A stretch of DNA of 64,000 nucleotides, from contig NC_134418.1 in assembly GCF_030867145.1 (NCBI RefSeq), positions 1,980,802 through 2,044,801 of the forward strand. The letters are read 5' to 3'. Under the pieces are notes generated by a model, which was given only the letters and a program-made list of their open reading frames with translations, was not told the origin of the DNA and searched no databases. Both the position numbers and the translations under genes were made by a program. This document shows, one piece after another, positions 12,513 to 23,715 of the stretch. The number at the start of each line of letters is the position of its first letter. Position 1 is the first letter of the stretch. Source of the DNA: Opisthocomus hoazin. Lineage: Eukaryota; Chordata; Aves; Opisthocomiformes; Opisthocomidae.

Positions 12513-14912
12513 TCACAGCTCAGCCAAGAGGTGGTTTTAGGCAAGAAAGAGTTTCTTTTCCCCTGGAAGGTTATCTGATCCCGCAGAATTACGGGATTCT
12601 TAGAAACCTAGACATGGAGAGGAGATTCAAAAATACTCTGCAAAATCAAGTAACATAACGCAAGAGGAAAAAAAACAAAAATAAGAGGAATTAGAACAGC
12701 AGCAGGAAGTGGAATTTGGAGCAATGGATATAATTAGTAGAGGCTGAATAGCAGGAAAGACATCCTGAAGTGGATTATTTTGATACCAGGAGCATCGCAT
12801 ACTCGAGGGGATCCCCACAAAGGCTCACCGAACCCGCCCGGTGTCCTCCTCGAAACCCAACGACATTCCCTGCCAGGTACAAAGACAGAGACGAGACCCC
12901 GATGGGAAATTTCCGTGCAGAGGGAAATTCCCCTCCCCGAGGAGGGGCAGGCTGCGTCCCACATCTGCACAGCGCCCGGCACAACGCAGACTCCCGGAAT
13001 CCCAGCGAGAACTGAGCGCAAAAATAGGGCTGGAAGGGACTTCAAGCAGCCATCTCATCCTTCCCCTGCCCCAGGGCAAGAATTACTACACTTGCTATTT
13101 TTCTAAGAGAAAACGCTCTTCCTGATGGGTGGGACACAAACCCACCCAGACAGATTAAGGAGTTGGACATTAAATTTAACATCTTAACCCCTCCATCACC
13201 CTTTGACAGAGCAATTCAGCCTGGAGCGCTGCGTCCGGACAACACAGAGCGGCTGCAGCCGGGGTACCTCGCTCTGCCGAGTCAGGAACAGATAAAAGCA
13301 CAATTTTGCAGACAAGCCCTCGCTGGCAGCAGGAGCCCGGCAGCCCAGCCTATTTCTGAGCCGCCTTTTGGGACTGCTGATCCTGCAAGGGAAGCTGGTT
13401 CCCGAAGACACATTTCTTCCATGCTGCCTACAAGAAGTGAGTCACCTTTATTTTTTTTAAAAAAAAAAAAGTTTCCATCATCTTCTTTTCCGGACTGTCC
13501 AGCACATCATGTTTACCCTGAGCTGGTCTAGTTTCAACTCAAATAATCCTTGGAGTAGGTATTGCTTACGCTTACACCATCGATAATACTCCAACGAGGC
13601 ACCACTGTACTCCCACAGTTAACGCCAGCAAAGCACAAACCATTCTTTGCCTCAGACGCCTACCAGGGTTTCTTCTGTGGGTACACAGACATTAAGCCCA
13701 GCTCCTCACCTAAACTTAATACTAAGAAACAAGATCAACTACACTTAGTTCTGCAAAACGGGAAAAAAAAACCACCCACACTCTTTATTCTGGCAGTTCC
13801 CAGACATTCGAACCAGTTTTTTCAGTTTTGCTAATAAATCTGATGCTCAGCGTCTCCTGCCACGCAGTTTGCCTTTCAAGGTTTCACGGGAGAAACCTCA
13901 GAAACAAAACAGCAAAAAGCCAAAACAGCTACACAAACGGGCAGCTCTGCAGCGAGATAAATCCAGCGTCCTATTGCTCCACAAAGGAAAAGCTTCCCCA
14001 TCTTCAGTTCGTGCCTGCACTGCAGCAGCACTGCAAGTCAAACAGCCCAAACCCATTTATTTTTATAGACAGCCACGTGGGTCATTTAAAAAAATGACAT
14101 TAAATATCGAAAAGAAGCGAAGGGCTGCTGTGGAGGGGGTGGGACGGGAAGCTCCAGCCCCGTTTGCACCCCACGCTCTCCCCCTGGCACTGCGGGAAGG
14201 CACCGTGCTCCCCTCGCCGCCAAGAGCGACGAAGCTCAGAACCAAACTTCGCTTTGGGATAACGCAGATATTTCGATTTTTGAAGCCGAGTCTTTCTGGG
14301 AACGCACCTCAGCCTTTCCCCACCTCCCCACCTGACCAGTGCGGTTACAACGAGCCGTAAATCTCCTCCACCCATGTGCACCGTCAGCCTTCCAGAGGGG
14401 AACACACACCTGTGCTCACCGCCACCAGTAACGCTTTTGGGTTTTGAGATGAAGTTCTTCAGGGACCTTCTGCTTTATTTTAAAGAGGGGGAAAGGAGGG
14501 ATAAGGTGTCTCTGCTTGCCAAATCCATTACATGGCTTCTACCAGGACAGCGATGCTCAGAGTACGTGGTCTGGCTAGCAAGAACAGGTCTTAGCAGTGC
14601 ATAATCCATCCGAAATATCATAGTTTGAAAAAAATTAGGTGTTTTCTCGTGAGACACGGGCTTTGGTTAAACAGCCAGCTACTGCATCTTTCAGATCAAC
14701 GACGCAGCAGAACCCACTGCTGCAAAATCCTAACCAGCACCACAAACAAATACCTAAAAGGCTGAGACGCCAGACCGAGCCTCGGGGAAAGGAGCAGAGA
14801 GCAACGGAGAAGCGAAGGGAGGGCAGTGCTGGGCACACAGCCCCGTCCCCCCGCGCTCCTCGGGCAGGAGCGAAGCTCAGCAGCCAACGCAGGCAAAGCA
14901 GCGGGTTCTTAA
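12513..14912. other. EXOC6B intron 1, about 2.4 kb of unique sequence
   Basis: No exon or clear transposon is visible. A T8A12 run lies near 13448-13470. A segment near 13020-13075 (GGCTGGAAGGGACTTCAAG) faintly resembles a CR1 end but is too short to call. Confidence 0.45.
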
Positions 14913-15218
14913 GGGTGGGGGTCAGGAGGCCGGGGCCAGACTCTTTCCAGTGGTGCCCAGTGACAGGACAAGGGGCAACGGGCACAAACTGAAGCAGAGG
15001 AAGCTCCAGCTGAAGATGAGGAAGAACTTCTTCCCTCTGAGGGTGACGGAGCCCTGGCCCAGGCTGCCCAGGGAGGCTGTGGAGTCTCCTTCTCTGGAGA
15101 TATTCCAGCCCCGCCTGGCCGCGGTGCTGTGCAGCCTGCTCTGGGTGACCCTGCTTGGGCAGGGGGTTGGGCTGGGTGACCCACAGAGGTCCCTGCCAAC
15201 CCCGACCAGTCTGTGATT
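14913..15218 (+). mobile_element. CR1 LINE, 300-bp 3' fragment
   Basis: The fragment begins at GGGTGGGGGTCAGGAGG and ends ACCAGTCTGTGATTGA, with only one partial octamer. It is 5'-truncated just downstream of the KYLQGG codons. Confidence 0.9.
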
Positions 15219-15527
15219 GAACAAAAAATACCTTGACGTGCAACAGCTGAAGAACTGCTTTAAGATGCCTCATAGTCCTGTGGCTCGTCATGTATTTAGC
15301 TGGCTCTCCCAAGAAACAGAGCAGAACATGGGGATATTGCAGAGATCAGCGCGCTGCATCTGCCAGTTTATTCAGCAGTGTTGCAGCTGCAAGCCCTGCA
15401 GAGGGGACGGTGCCCCAGAAGACCGAGTCACAGGTGTCAGACATGGAAAAAGACCTGTTAAAGCACTCCTAAATGTCACACAGATTATGCAGTAGGATAG
15501 AAACACCCTTCTTTCTGAACTAGCCAG
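15219..15527. other. EXOC6B intron 1 spacer
   Basis: Unique sequence, nothing recognised. Confidence 0.4.
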
Positions 15528-15722
15528 TCCCAGAATCCCAGCATGGTGGGGTTGGCAGGGACCTCTGTGGGTCCCCCAGTCCAACCCCCTGCCCAAGCAG
15601 GGTCACCCACAGCAGGCTGCACAGCACCGCAGCCAGGCGGGGCTGGAATATCTCCAGAGAAGGAGACTCCACAGCCTCCCTGGGCAGCCTGGGCCAGGGC
15701 TCCGGCACCCTCAGAGGGAAGA
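15528..15722 (-). mobile_element. CR1 LINE, short 3' fragment
   Basis: About 195 bp from TCCCAGAATCCCAGCATGG to AGAGGGAAGA, with the same early truncation zone as the 5124-5322 fragment. Confidence 0.9.
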
Positions 15723-16417
15723 CAGATACTGCACATTCCCTGTTTTAGTCTAGCAAGGAACCACATGAGACTGTAATACGGTATCAAAGTCAGTTTCAGC
15801 TGCAAAAGAAACTAATAAAAGCTAAAATCTAGTCCTCAAAAATTCCTTAGGGTTTGTTTTGTTTGATGGAACATGTATTGTTGATACTTATTTTCAATGA
15901 TGGAATATGTATTTATTCACCTTGAAAAAAAGAAAAATGTATCCGAGTTTAAAAGTTTTATTGGTTTCTTAGTGACAGGAATGACAGTATTCCCCTCACA
16001 CGATTCTAATTTGTTTACTTATTAGTTTATTTTATTTATGCTACCCTGTATTTGTAAAAAAAAAAAAACCCTCAAGCACCCCTGCAATCTGCAACTCCCT
16101 CCTGGGCTAAGAGAGAAACACAGACTGGGCAGGGGCTGGAATTACCGTGTCCAGCGAGGGGTTCTGCGACCTGAGCATCCGCGCACCCAGCGCTGGGCTG
16201 AAACCCAGTAAACCCCGTGATAACCACGGATACGTTAGAAACACACGGCGGTTCGGGAAGGTGAAATAAAGAACAACGCTTCTGTCCTATTTTCGATGAA
16301 GTGAACTGTTGCCCAGGGATGACTTTCTTCAAAAATATCAGTTTTTAGTGCTATTTCTTTTTTCTCGGCCACCACTTGCAGCAGGTCTGCGTGAAGGGGG
16401 CATGACTTCCTTCAAAG
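15723..16417. other. EXOC6B intron 1, AT-rich then neutral unique sequence
   Basis: The region 15850-16070 is AT-rich and ends in a run of 12 A. No gene is visible. Confidence 0.45.
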
Positions 16418-16466
16418 TTGACTGGGGGATCCCCAGAGGTCCCTTCCAACCCCGCCATTCCGGGAT
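16418..16466 (+). mobile_element. CR1 LINE, remnant of the extreme 3' end
   Basis: CCCAGAGGTCCCTTCCAACC followed by CGCCATTCCGGGATGC matches the last 45-50 bases of CR1 with mutations in the octamer. It is short, so confidence is moderate. It lies about 100 bp from the EXOC6B CpG island. Confidence 0.55.
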
Positions 16467-17012
16467 GCTCCCAGCCGAAGGACACTGCCAGAACCACCAT
16501 AAAATAATTAAAAAGATGCTTAAAAGGAGAACAAAGGAGCCGTGAAGCCAACGGAGGCATCAGCTCCGAGCACGGCCGGGCCGGGGAACCCACCCACGGC
16601 CAGGGCTGCCCCGCCAGCCCCGGGCTCGGCACCGGGGACACCGACCAGCAGCCATGGGGCAGGGGGGGGTTTGGGAGGATGACTCTGACGGATTCCGGGC
16701 TCCGGGCAGGGGAGAGCCGGCCTCCCCCTTCCCCTGCCCGCCCGGGCCCCGGAGCCCCCGGCGGGGCCTGCCCTGGCTGAGCAGGACGAGCCCCCCCCCC
16801 CCCGCCTCCCCTCGCAGGCCGAGGTTCGCCCCTCAGGCAGGGGGAAACGAGGGGGGCCGCGGGCACGCCCCGGAGACGACGCGGAGCTAATTAACAACAA
16901 TTAAAAATCCCCGCCTTTCCTCAGAGTTTCTGAAGGGGGAGGGAAGACGAACCCCCCCCTCCCCATCCCCCGAGCTCGGCGCCCCGGTGCCGCCGCCCCG
17001 CCCCGGCCGCAC

Positions 17013-17125
17013 CTGAGCGTGGGGCCGATGCAGGCCGTGTCGGTGCTCTCGATCTCCCTCAGGATCCGCTCATGCTCCGCCGCCGTCTCCAAGCTCTCCA
17101 GCTCCGCCATCTTCCCCCGCTCCAT
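17013..17125 (-). CDS. EXOC6B: EXOC6B coding exon 1 (exocyst complex component 6B), N-terminus only
   Basis: Read on the minus strand, an ATG at 17125 opens 37 codons beginning MERGKMAELESLETAAEHER, followed by a stretch containing REIESTDTACIGPTL. This matches the N-terminus I know for EXOC6B (Sec15-like 2). The exon ends in CTCAG followed by GTGCGG, a good donor whose GT is complementary to 17011-17012. It is 113 nt long, so it ends after two bases of a codon. Sec15 proteins are exocyst subunits that tether secretory vesicles to the plasma membrane and bind Rab GTPases, but the domains for that lie in later exons outside this window. A second in-frame ATG at codon 6 could also start translation. 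The exon sits inside a CpG island. Everything from 17012 down to base 1 would be its first intron. The paralogue EXOC6 starts differently, and the neighbours SPR and EMX1 support 6B. Confidence 0.9.
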
Positions 17126-17312
17126 CACCCACCGGGCCCGGGGGCACCGCCAGCACCCGGGAGCCGCCCGCTCCGATCCCCTCCGCTGGGCCCGGCCCTG
17201 CCGCGCCCGGCCCGCCGGGAAATGTAGTGCGGGAGGGCGGGGGGGGGGGGGGGCGGGAGCGGCCTGCGCCGGCGCTGCGGAACGCCCGGCCGCCAGGGGG
17301 CGGGGCGGGGCG

Positions 17313-17560
17313 GGGCGGGCCCGGCGGAGGGGGCGGGGCTTCCCGGGGCGGGGGTCGCGGGGCTGCCCGGGGGCGGGGCGGGGCGGGGAGGGGAGGGGAG
17401 GGGAGGGGAGGGGAGGGGAGGGGAGGGGAGGGGAGGGGAGGGGAGGGGAGGGGAGGGGAGGGGAGGGGAGGGGAGGGGAGGGGAGGGGAGGGGCGGGCCC
17501 GGCGGAGGGGGCGGGGCTTCCCGGGGCGGGGGTCGCGCCGCTGCCCGGGGGCGGGGCGGG
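17313..17560 (+). repeat. Pair of about 70-bp GC-box direct repeats flanking the GGGGA tract
   Basis: The block at 17313-17382 recurs at 17491-17560, offset by 178 bp. Both copies share GGGCGGGCCCGGCGGAGG and then GGGGCGGGGCTTCC. They differ at a few positions, for example GGGGCTG against GCCGCTG. The pair encloses the GGGGA tract, so repeat and tract probably arose by one local duplication and expansion. Confidence 0.8.
17386..17492 (+). repeat. (GGGGA)n tract in the EXOC6B promoter
   Basis: About 21 near-perfect GGGGA units run without interruption. Runs of four G separated by one A are strong G-quadruplex formers on the plus strand, which is the non-template strand for the leftward EXOC6B transcript only if transcription starts to its right. 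Near-identical GC-rich blocks flank the tract on both sides. Confidence 0.9.
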
Positions 17561-17794
17561 CCCGGCGGCGGGGGCGGGGGTGCCGCCGGCCGGGGGTCGC
17601 GGGGTTGCGCGGGGTTGCGCGGGGTTGGGGGGGTAGGGGGGGGGGTCCGCCATGGCAGCGGCTGCCGAGCTCCCCCCGGCTGAGGGGACACAGCCCCGTG
17701 GCTTGGGCAGGTCCCGGAGGGGCACAGCGCCGCGGCAGCCACCCGGTGTCCTCCCCCGGGAGGAGACGCGGCCGCCGTGGCGGCAGCACCGGCC

Positions 17795-18893
17795 CTGAGG
17801 GGACACAGCCCCGTGGCAGGATCCTCATGTCCTCCCCTATGAGGGGACACAGCGCCATGGCCATGACACCCACCATGAGGGGACACAGCCCCATGGCAGT
17901 GTCCCCATGTCCTCCCCTATGAGGGGACACAGCCCCGTGGCAGTGACACCCGCGATGAGGGGACACAGCCCCGTGGCCATGACACCCACCATGAGGGGAC
18001 ACAGCCCATGGCAGGGACACCCACCATGAGGGGACACAGCCCCATGGCAGGGACACCCACCATGAGGGGACACAGCCCCATGGCCATGACACCCACCATG
18101 AGGGGACACAGCCCCATGGCAGTGTCCCCATGTCCTCCCCCATGAGGGGACACAGCCCCATGGCAGGGACACCCACCATGAGGGGACACAGCCCCATGGC
18201 AGTGACACCCAACATGAGGGGACACAGCCCCATGGCCATGACACCCACCATGAGGGGACACAGCCCCATGGCAGTGTCCCCATGTCCTCCCCCATGAGGG
18301 GACACAGCCCTGTGGCAGGGACATCCACCATGAGGGGACACAGCCCCACAGCAGTGACACCCGCGATGAGGGGACACAGCCCCGTGGCCATGACACCCAC
18401 CATGAGGGGACACAGCCCCATGGCAGTGTCCCCATGTCCTCCCCCATGAGGGGACACAGCCCCGTGGCAGTGACATCCACCATGAGGGGACACAGCCCCA
18501 TGGCAGTGTCCCCATGTCCTCCCCCATGAGGGGACACAGCCCTGTGGCAGGGACATCCACCATGAGGGGACACAGCCGCATGGCAGTGACACCCGCGATG
18601 AGGGGACACAGCCCCGTGGCCATGACACCCACCATGAGTGGACACAGCCCCATGGCAATGTCCCCATGTTCTCCTCTGTGAAGGGACACAGCCCCATGGC
18701 AGTGACACCCACCATGGGGGGACACAGCCCCATGGCAATGTCCCCATGTTCTTCTCTATGAAGGGACACAGCCCCATGGCAGTGACACCCACCATGAGGG
18801 AACACAGCCCCGTGGCAGGGACCCCGTGTCCTCCTCCATGAAGGGCCACAGCCCCACGGCAGTGACACTGTTGTCACCCGCCATGAGGGCAGG
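17795..18893 (+). repeat. Minisatellite with interleaved 36-bp and 44-bp units
   Basis: Roughly 28-30 units each begin ATGAGGGGACACAGCCCC. One type continues with a short segment such as ATGGCCATGACACCCACC (36 bp in total). The other continues through GTGTCCCCATGTCCTCCCCC (44 bp in total). Units drift towards the right end, with forms such as GAAGGGCCACAGC. Long open frames on the minus strand (up to about 550 codons, running into 17070) are by-products of this repeat and not a gene. Confidence 0.92.
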
Positions 18894-19607
18894 TCTCAGC
18901 AGGAATGAACCCATGTCCCTGTCCTGAGCAGAGGCACCCCTGCCCCAGGAAGGCTGAGCCTCTGCTCCTCCTGCCCCATCGTGTCCCTCAGCCCCATAAA
19001 TGATGTCACCTTCACCCTGGAAAGGTGCCATTGACTGTGGTCCCAAAGAAAGCTCCCCACCGACACCGAAACGCCTTTCAGCTTGACCCTAAAGTGTCCC
19101 ACCAGCTGCTGAGCTGTGGCGTGTCCCCCCCTGGAGCTGCACAACCAAGGACACGTCTTCGCCCAAGGACACGGCAGAGCTTCCTCCGAAAAACACCGCC
19201 AGCCCCCAGAAACACCCTCGGCCGTCAAGGTCTCCTCGAGGCCTTGCGCTGCAGCTCTCAGGGCGGCTCCCTCCTTCGGAGGCGGCTGCTTGTTATTGTT
19301 ATTAATCTGTGTGGTCATAACGATGCTGGAAGGGGCCCGCGTTGTCGGTGCCATGGAGCTGGCCTCGCACGGAGATCCCACGCTCTGCCAGAGGCACGGT
19401 GGGGACGAAGGGCAGGACCGAGACCAGGCCGTGCACAGCACCACGGGTTTCTGAGCTTGCTTTTCGTGTTTCGTCTTCTGAGATGTAAATAAACCACGCT
19501 AAGTGTACGAGCACTTGCTAAGGTTGAACTTGCTGAGGTTGAACGCTGCTGGTCTGAATATCCCTGCATCATCACAACTCTACAAGACATCTCTACAACT
19601 GCCTGAC
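18894..19607. other. Intergenic unique sequence between the minisatellite and the next CR1
   Basis: No gene or repeat is visible. This is the start of the region upstream of EXOC6B. Confidence 0.45.
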
Positions 19608-19912
19608 AGGAGGGTGTAGTGAGGTGGGAGTTGGTTTCTTCTCCCAAGTAACCAGCGATAGGATGAGAGGCAATGGCCTCAAGTTGCATCAGGGGAGGTT
19701 CAGATTGGATACTGGGAAAAATTTCTTTACTGGAAGAGTGGTCAGGCCTTGGACCAGGCTGCCCAGGGCAGTGGTGGAGTCCCCATCCCTGGAGGGGTTC
19801 AAAAACCGTGTAGATGTGGCACTTCAGGACATGGTTTAGCAGGCATGGTGGGGTTGGGTTGATGATTGGACTTGATGATCTTAGAGGTCTTATCCCACCT
19901 GTGATTCCATGA
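19608..19912 (+). mobile_element. CR1 LINE, older subfamily, 3' fragment
   Basis: This copy differs clearly from the abundant type. It reads GATGAGAGGCAATGGCCTC, then GAGTGGTCAGGCCTTGGACC, and ends GTGATTCCATGATC. The same subfamily, shown by GTGTAGATGTGGCACTTCAG, occurs inverted at 31874-32052. Confidence 0.85.
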
Positions 19913-20015
19913 TCACTTAATAAAAGAGAAGGGGACAAAAGAACTTCCCAAAACACAATGTACCATGAGCAGAACAATGCAGGAGGGGCAAGGAGACCCT
20001 GGCAAAAGGTCTGTT

Positions 20016-20756
20016 CACAGAATCACAGAATCACAGAATGGTTGAGGTTGGCAAGGACCTCTGTGGGTCACCCAGCCCAACCCCCTGCCCAAGCAGGGTC
20101 ACCCAGAGCAGGCTGCACAGCACCGCGGCCAGGCGGGGCTGGAATATCTCCAGAGAAGGAGACTCCACAGCCTCCCTGGGCAGCCTGGGCCAGGGCTCCG
20201 TCACCCTCAGAGGGAAGAAGTTCTTCCTCATCTTCAGCTGGAGCTTCCTCTGCTTCAGTTTGTGCCCGTTGCCCCTTGTCCTGTCGCTGGGCACCACTGG
20301 AAAGAGTCTGGCCCCGTCCTCCTGACCCCCACCCTGCAGATATTTAGAGGCATTTCGAAGGTCCCCTCTCAGCCTTCTCTTCTCCAGGCTGAACAAGCCC
20401 AGCTCCCTCAGCCTCTCCTCGTAGGGGAGATGCTCCAGTCCCCTCCTCATCCTCGTAGCCCTCCGCTGGACTCTCTCCAGTAGCTCCTCATCTTTCTTGA
20501 ACTGGGGAGCCCAGAACTGGACACAGGACTCCAGATGGGGCCTCCCCAGGGCAGAGCAGAGGGGCAGGAGAACCTCCCTCGCCCTGCTGCCCACACTCCT
20601 CTTGATGCACCCCAGGATCCCATCGGCCTTCTTGGCACCCAGGGCACGCTGCTGGCTCATGGTCACCCTGTCGTCCCCCAGCACTCCCAGTCCCTCTCCG
20701 CAGAGCTGCTCTCCAGCAGGTCCGCCCCAGCCTGTACTGGTGCCTGGGGTTGTTCA
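20016..20756 (-). mobile_element. CR1 LINE, minus-strand copy with 217-codon open frame
   Basis: Three octamer units open the copy (CACAGAATCACAGAATCA and on). The ORF2 C-terminal frame 20031-20684 is uninterrupted for 217 codons, from [20 protein letters not shown] to the end. Homology ends near 20756 after GGTGCCTGGGGTTGTTCA. It is one of the best preserved copies. Confidence 0.94.
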
Positions 20757-21294
20757 CTATGCATTCAGGTGAAGTTCACCAGCTCTTGCACATCATGCCT
20801 ATGGTTGCCAAACACGGTGTCATGTGAGACCAGATGGATGTCAGTTCAGATGTGTCAGCACTAGTGAGGAAATCTGTCCTCCGACAGCAGTCACCATGGA
20901 GATCTGGTAGAAGCTTTCCGCGGACCGAGAAGCGAGGAGACACGTCAGCGATGGAGGGAAAGCGGCTAAAAATAGCGGGGCGATTTCTGCGCCCAGCAGC
21001 CTGGCGCTGCCTTCCCCCGGGGCTGGGTCGGGAGCTGTGTCGGGGGGAAGCGCTGTGCATTTCCCGCCCGCCTCCGCCGGCTGCTCTGCCTCGGCCGACG
21101 CTGCGGGCAAACCGGGGCAGAAACCTGGTGCTTCCAGCACCGCGGCTCACAGGGGCCATTCCCCACGCCGTGATGGCCGCTGCAAGGAGCAGATCGTTTG
21201 TGATTTAAACTGCTTTGGCCTTCAGACCGTTGGGATGAGCTACTGGTGGCTACGGGAAATGTATTTTATATATATATATTATATATTATATTTT
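20757..21294. other. Intergenic unique sequence with a TA run
   Basis: GC-rich in the middle (20950-21180). A (TA)n-like run at 21266-21294 directly abuts the next CR1. Confidence 0.5.
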
Positions 21295-22001
21295 GGGGCG
21301 GACTTGCTGGAGAGCAGCTCTGCGGAGAGGGACTGGGAGTGCTGGTGGACGACAGGGTGACCATGAGCCAGCAGCGTGCCCTGGGTGCCAAGAAGGCCAA
21401 TGGCATCCTGGGGTGCATCAAGAGGAGTGTGGGCAGCAGGGCGAGGGAGGTTCTCCTCCCCCTCTGCTCTGCCCTGGGAGGCCCCATCTGGAGTCCTGTG
21501 TCCAGTTCTGGACCCCCAGTTTAAGAAAGATGAGGAGCTACTGGAGAGAGTCCAGCGGAGGGCTACGAGGATGAGGAGGGGACTGGAGCATCTCTCCTAC
21601 GAGGAGAGGCTGAGGGAGCTGGGCTTGTTCAGCCTGGAGAAGAGAAGGCTGCGAGGGGACCTTCGAAATGCCTCTAAATATCTGCAGGGTGGGGGTCAGG
21701 AGGACGGGGCCAGACTCTTTCCAGTGGTGCCCAGCGACAGGACAAGGGGCAATGGGCACAAACTGAAGCAGAGGAAGCTCCAGCTGAACCCGAGGAAGAA
21801 CTTCTTCCCTCTGAGGGTGCCGGAGCCCTGGCCCAGGCTGCCCAGGGAGGCTGTGGAGTCTCCTTCTCTGGAGATATTCCAGCCCCGCCTGGCCGCGGTG
21901 CTGTGCAGCCTGCTGTGGGTGACCCTGCTTGGGCAGGGGGCTGGGCTGGGTGACCCACAGAGGGCCCTGCCAACCCTGACCATTCTCTGATTCTGTGATA
22001 G
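21295..22001 (+). mobile_element. CR1 LINE, plus-strand copy
   Basis: The copy starts near GGGGCGGACTTGCTGGAG, immediately after a TA-rich run, and ends ACCATTCTCTGATTCTGTGA. One base is missing near 21478-21482 (CTGGGAGGCCCC for CTGGGGAGGCCCC), which moves the ORF2 frame. Confidence 0.93.
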
Positions 22002-23095
22002 TGCGCTGCTCGGTGTGTGTGATACGCACCCAGCTCCAGTGTAGAACCCGTAGGTACCACCATCTACCACTGTCAGCAGCCAAGAAGATTACTTTTTTCG
22101 TTCAAATTAATAGGGGCTTGTGCTGTTGGGGACTAAGCCAATATTCCCAAAGTCAGCGGTAACTGTTGCGTTGTCTTCACCGAGCTGTAGAAACAGGATT
22201 AAACACCAGCGGTTGAAGAGCAAGCGGTGAGCAGTGGAGGTGGGAACCTAGAACGCCATTAGTCATCAAACTCTGATGTTGACTTCGGCCTCATTTTATT
22301 CTCACTGTCCTGCACCAGCAGAAGGAGGACCGCTGTTTTCAACGCCGCAGTGGAGTGCTTCGGCAAGAAGACGATCCTGGTGCCTGGAGCGTGGTGTGAC
22401 TCGGCCAGCAAGACCATGTCCTGGAGAAAAGCAGCGCGTTAACCTCCATGGAGCCACCTGAGAAGATGCTGTGAGGCAGCGTGACGGTCGGTTTAAAAAG
22501 AAGTGTTGGGTTTCGAACAGAATGAAAATAAATACTTTTTTTTTTAATTTCCACCAAAACATCATGTTTTCTCCTGGGGCAAAAAGCACCAAAAACATTT
22601 CCATAGACTCATAAACACCCACATCAAACGGGCAGGGAGAGGAATATCGTTACCTCGCAGGAGGATCTTCTAAGGAGCACCAACCATCGATTTTGCATGC
22701 ATCACTTGGCTTCTCAAGCTATGGTGAAACCCAAGCAGATGTTTAAGAGGAAAACCTAGTGCTGTTTTTGATGCCACAGAAAATCCTGCCCAGCCTCCAA
22801 CTTCACTTCAGCCGCAGATCTCTTTTTACCCTTGCCCGGCAGAGTCGAAAGTCTCCTGTGATCAAGTTCTTGGTGTTCATGTATGGTCCTGAGGCCTGGG
22901 ATCACCCAACTTCTTCTTCAGTTTCCTGGATGGACCGAGTTCTTGGAGCCTTTCGCTCTAAGGCACCTTTTCCAGTGATTTACTCCTTTATGCATTTTTT
23001 GCAAAAATGACACTATTTTAAGATTTTTCTTAGTCTGTGGGTGCCAAAAGTGGACAGAGCAGTGACTCTAGTACCAAGCACAAAGAGAATACAAT
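22002..23095. other. Intergenic unique sequence
   Basis: No gene, tandem repeat or transposon recognised. Confidence 0.45.
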
Positions 23096-23715
23096 CACAG
23101 AAACATAGAATCATGCAATCACCGATTGGTTTGGATTGGAAGAGACCTTGAAGATCATCTGGTTCCAACCCCCCTGCCATGAGCAGGGACATCTTCCACC
23201 ATCCCAGGGTGCTCAGAGCTCCATCCAACCTGGCCTTGAACCCTGCCAGGGAGGGGGCAGCCACAGCTTCTCTGGGCAGCCTGGGCCAGGGCCTCACCAC
23301 CCTCATGGGGAAGAATTTCTTCCTTGCATCTCATCTAAATCTTCCGTCTTTCAGCTCAAAGCCATCCCCCCTTGTCCCATCACTCCCTGCCCTTGTCCCA
23401 GCCCCTCTCCAGCTCTCTCGCAGGCCCCTCCAGGCACTGGCAGCTGCTCTAAGGTCTCCCCTTGTCCTTCTCCTCCCCAGGCTGAGCAGCCCCAGCTCTC
23501 CCAGCCTTTCCTCCCAGCAGAGGGGTTCCAGCCCCCGGGTCATTGCTGGGGCCTCCTCTGGCCCCGCTGCCACAGCTCCAGCTCTGCCCTGTGCTTAGGG
23601 CTCCAGAGCTGGACGCAGGACTCCCGGGGGGGGTCTCAGCAGAGCGGGGCAGAGGGGCAGAATCCCCTCCCTCACCCTGTGCCCACGCTGCTGGGGGTGC
23701 AGCCCAGGGTACCAC
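23096..23715 (-). mobile_element. CR1 LINE, second older subfamily
   Basis: The 3' end reads CACAGAAACATAGAATCATG, and the body contains CCAACCTGGCCTTGAACCC and GGAAGAATTTCTTCCTTGC. The same subfamily occurs at 37434-37918. Divergence from the abundant type is high and the reading frame is broken in several places. Confidence 0.85.

Larger units (their letters stand above)
16560..17660 (-). promoter_or_regulatory. CpG island and promoter region of EXOC6B
   Basis: This stretch is extremely GC- and CpG-rich and surrounds the EXOC6B start codon. Upstream of the ATG (17126-17600 on this strand) there are many GC boxes of the GGGCGG type, as expected for a TATA-less housekeeping promoter. I see no TATA box. 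The exact transcription start cannot be placed from sequence. Confidence 0.7.

Noticed and set aside
13020-13075. Possible decayed CR1 end (GGCTGGAAGGGACTTCAAG)
   Set aside because: About 50 bases of weak similarity without octamers. It could be chance.
17652-17798. A 48-codon plus-strand frame with a good start context (GCCATGG) divergent from EXOC6B
   Set aside because: The peptide resembles nothing known, consists of CpG-island and minisatellite-seed sequence, and has no splice or polyadenylation support.
17070-18877. Open frames of 310-551 codons on the minus strand
   Set aside because: They follow the 36/44-bp minisatellite and the GGGGA tract, give Cys/His/Gly-rich repeat peptides in several frames at once, and show no domain.
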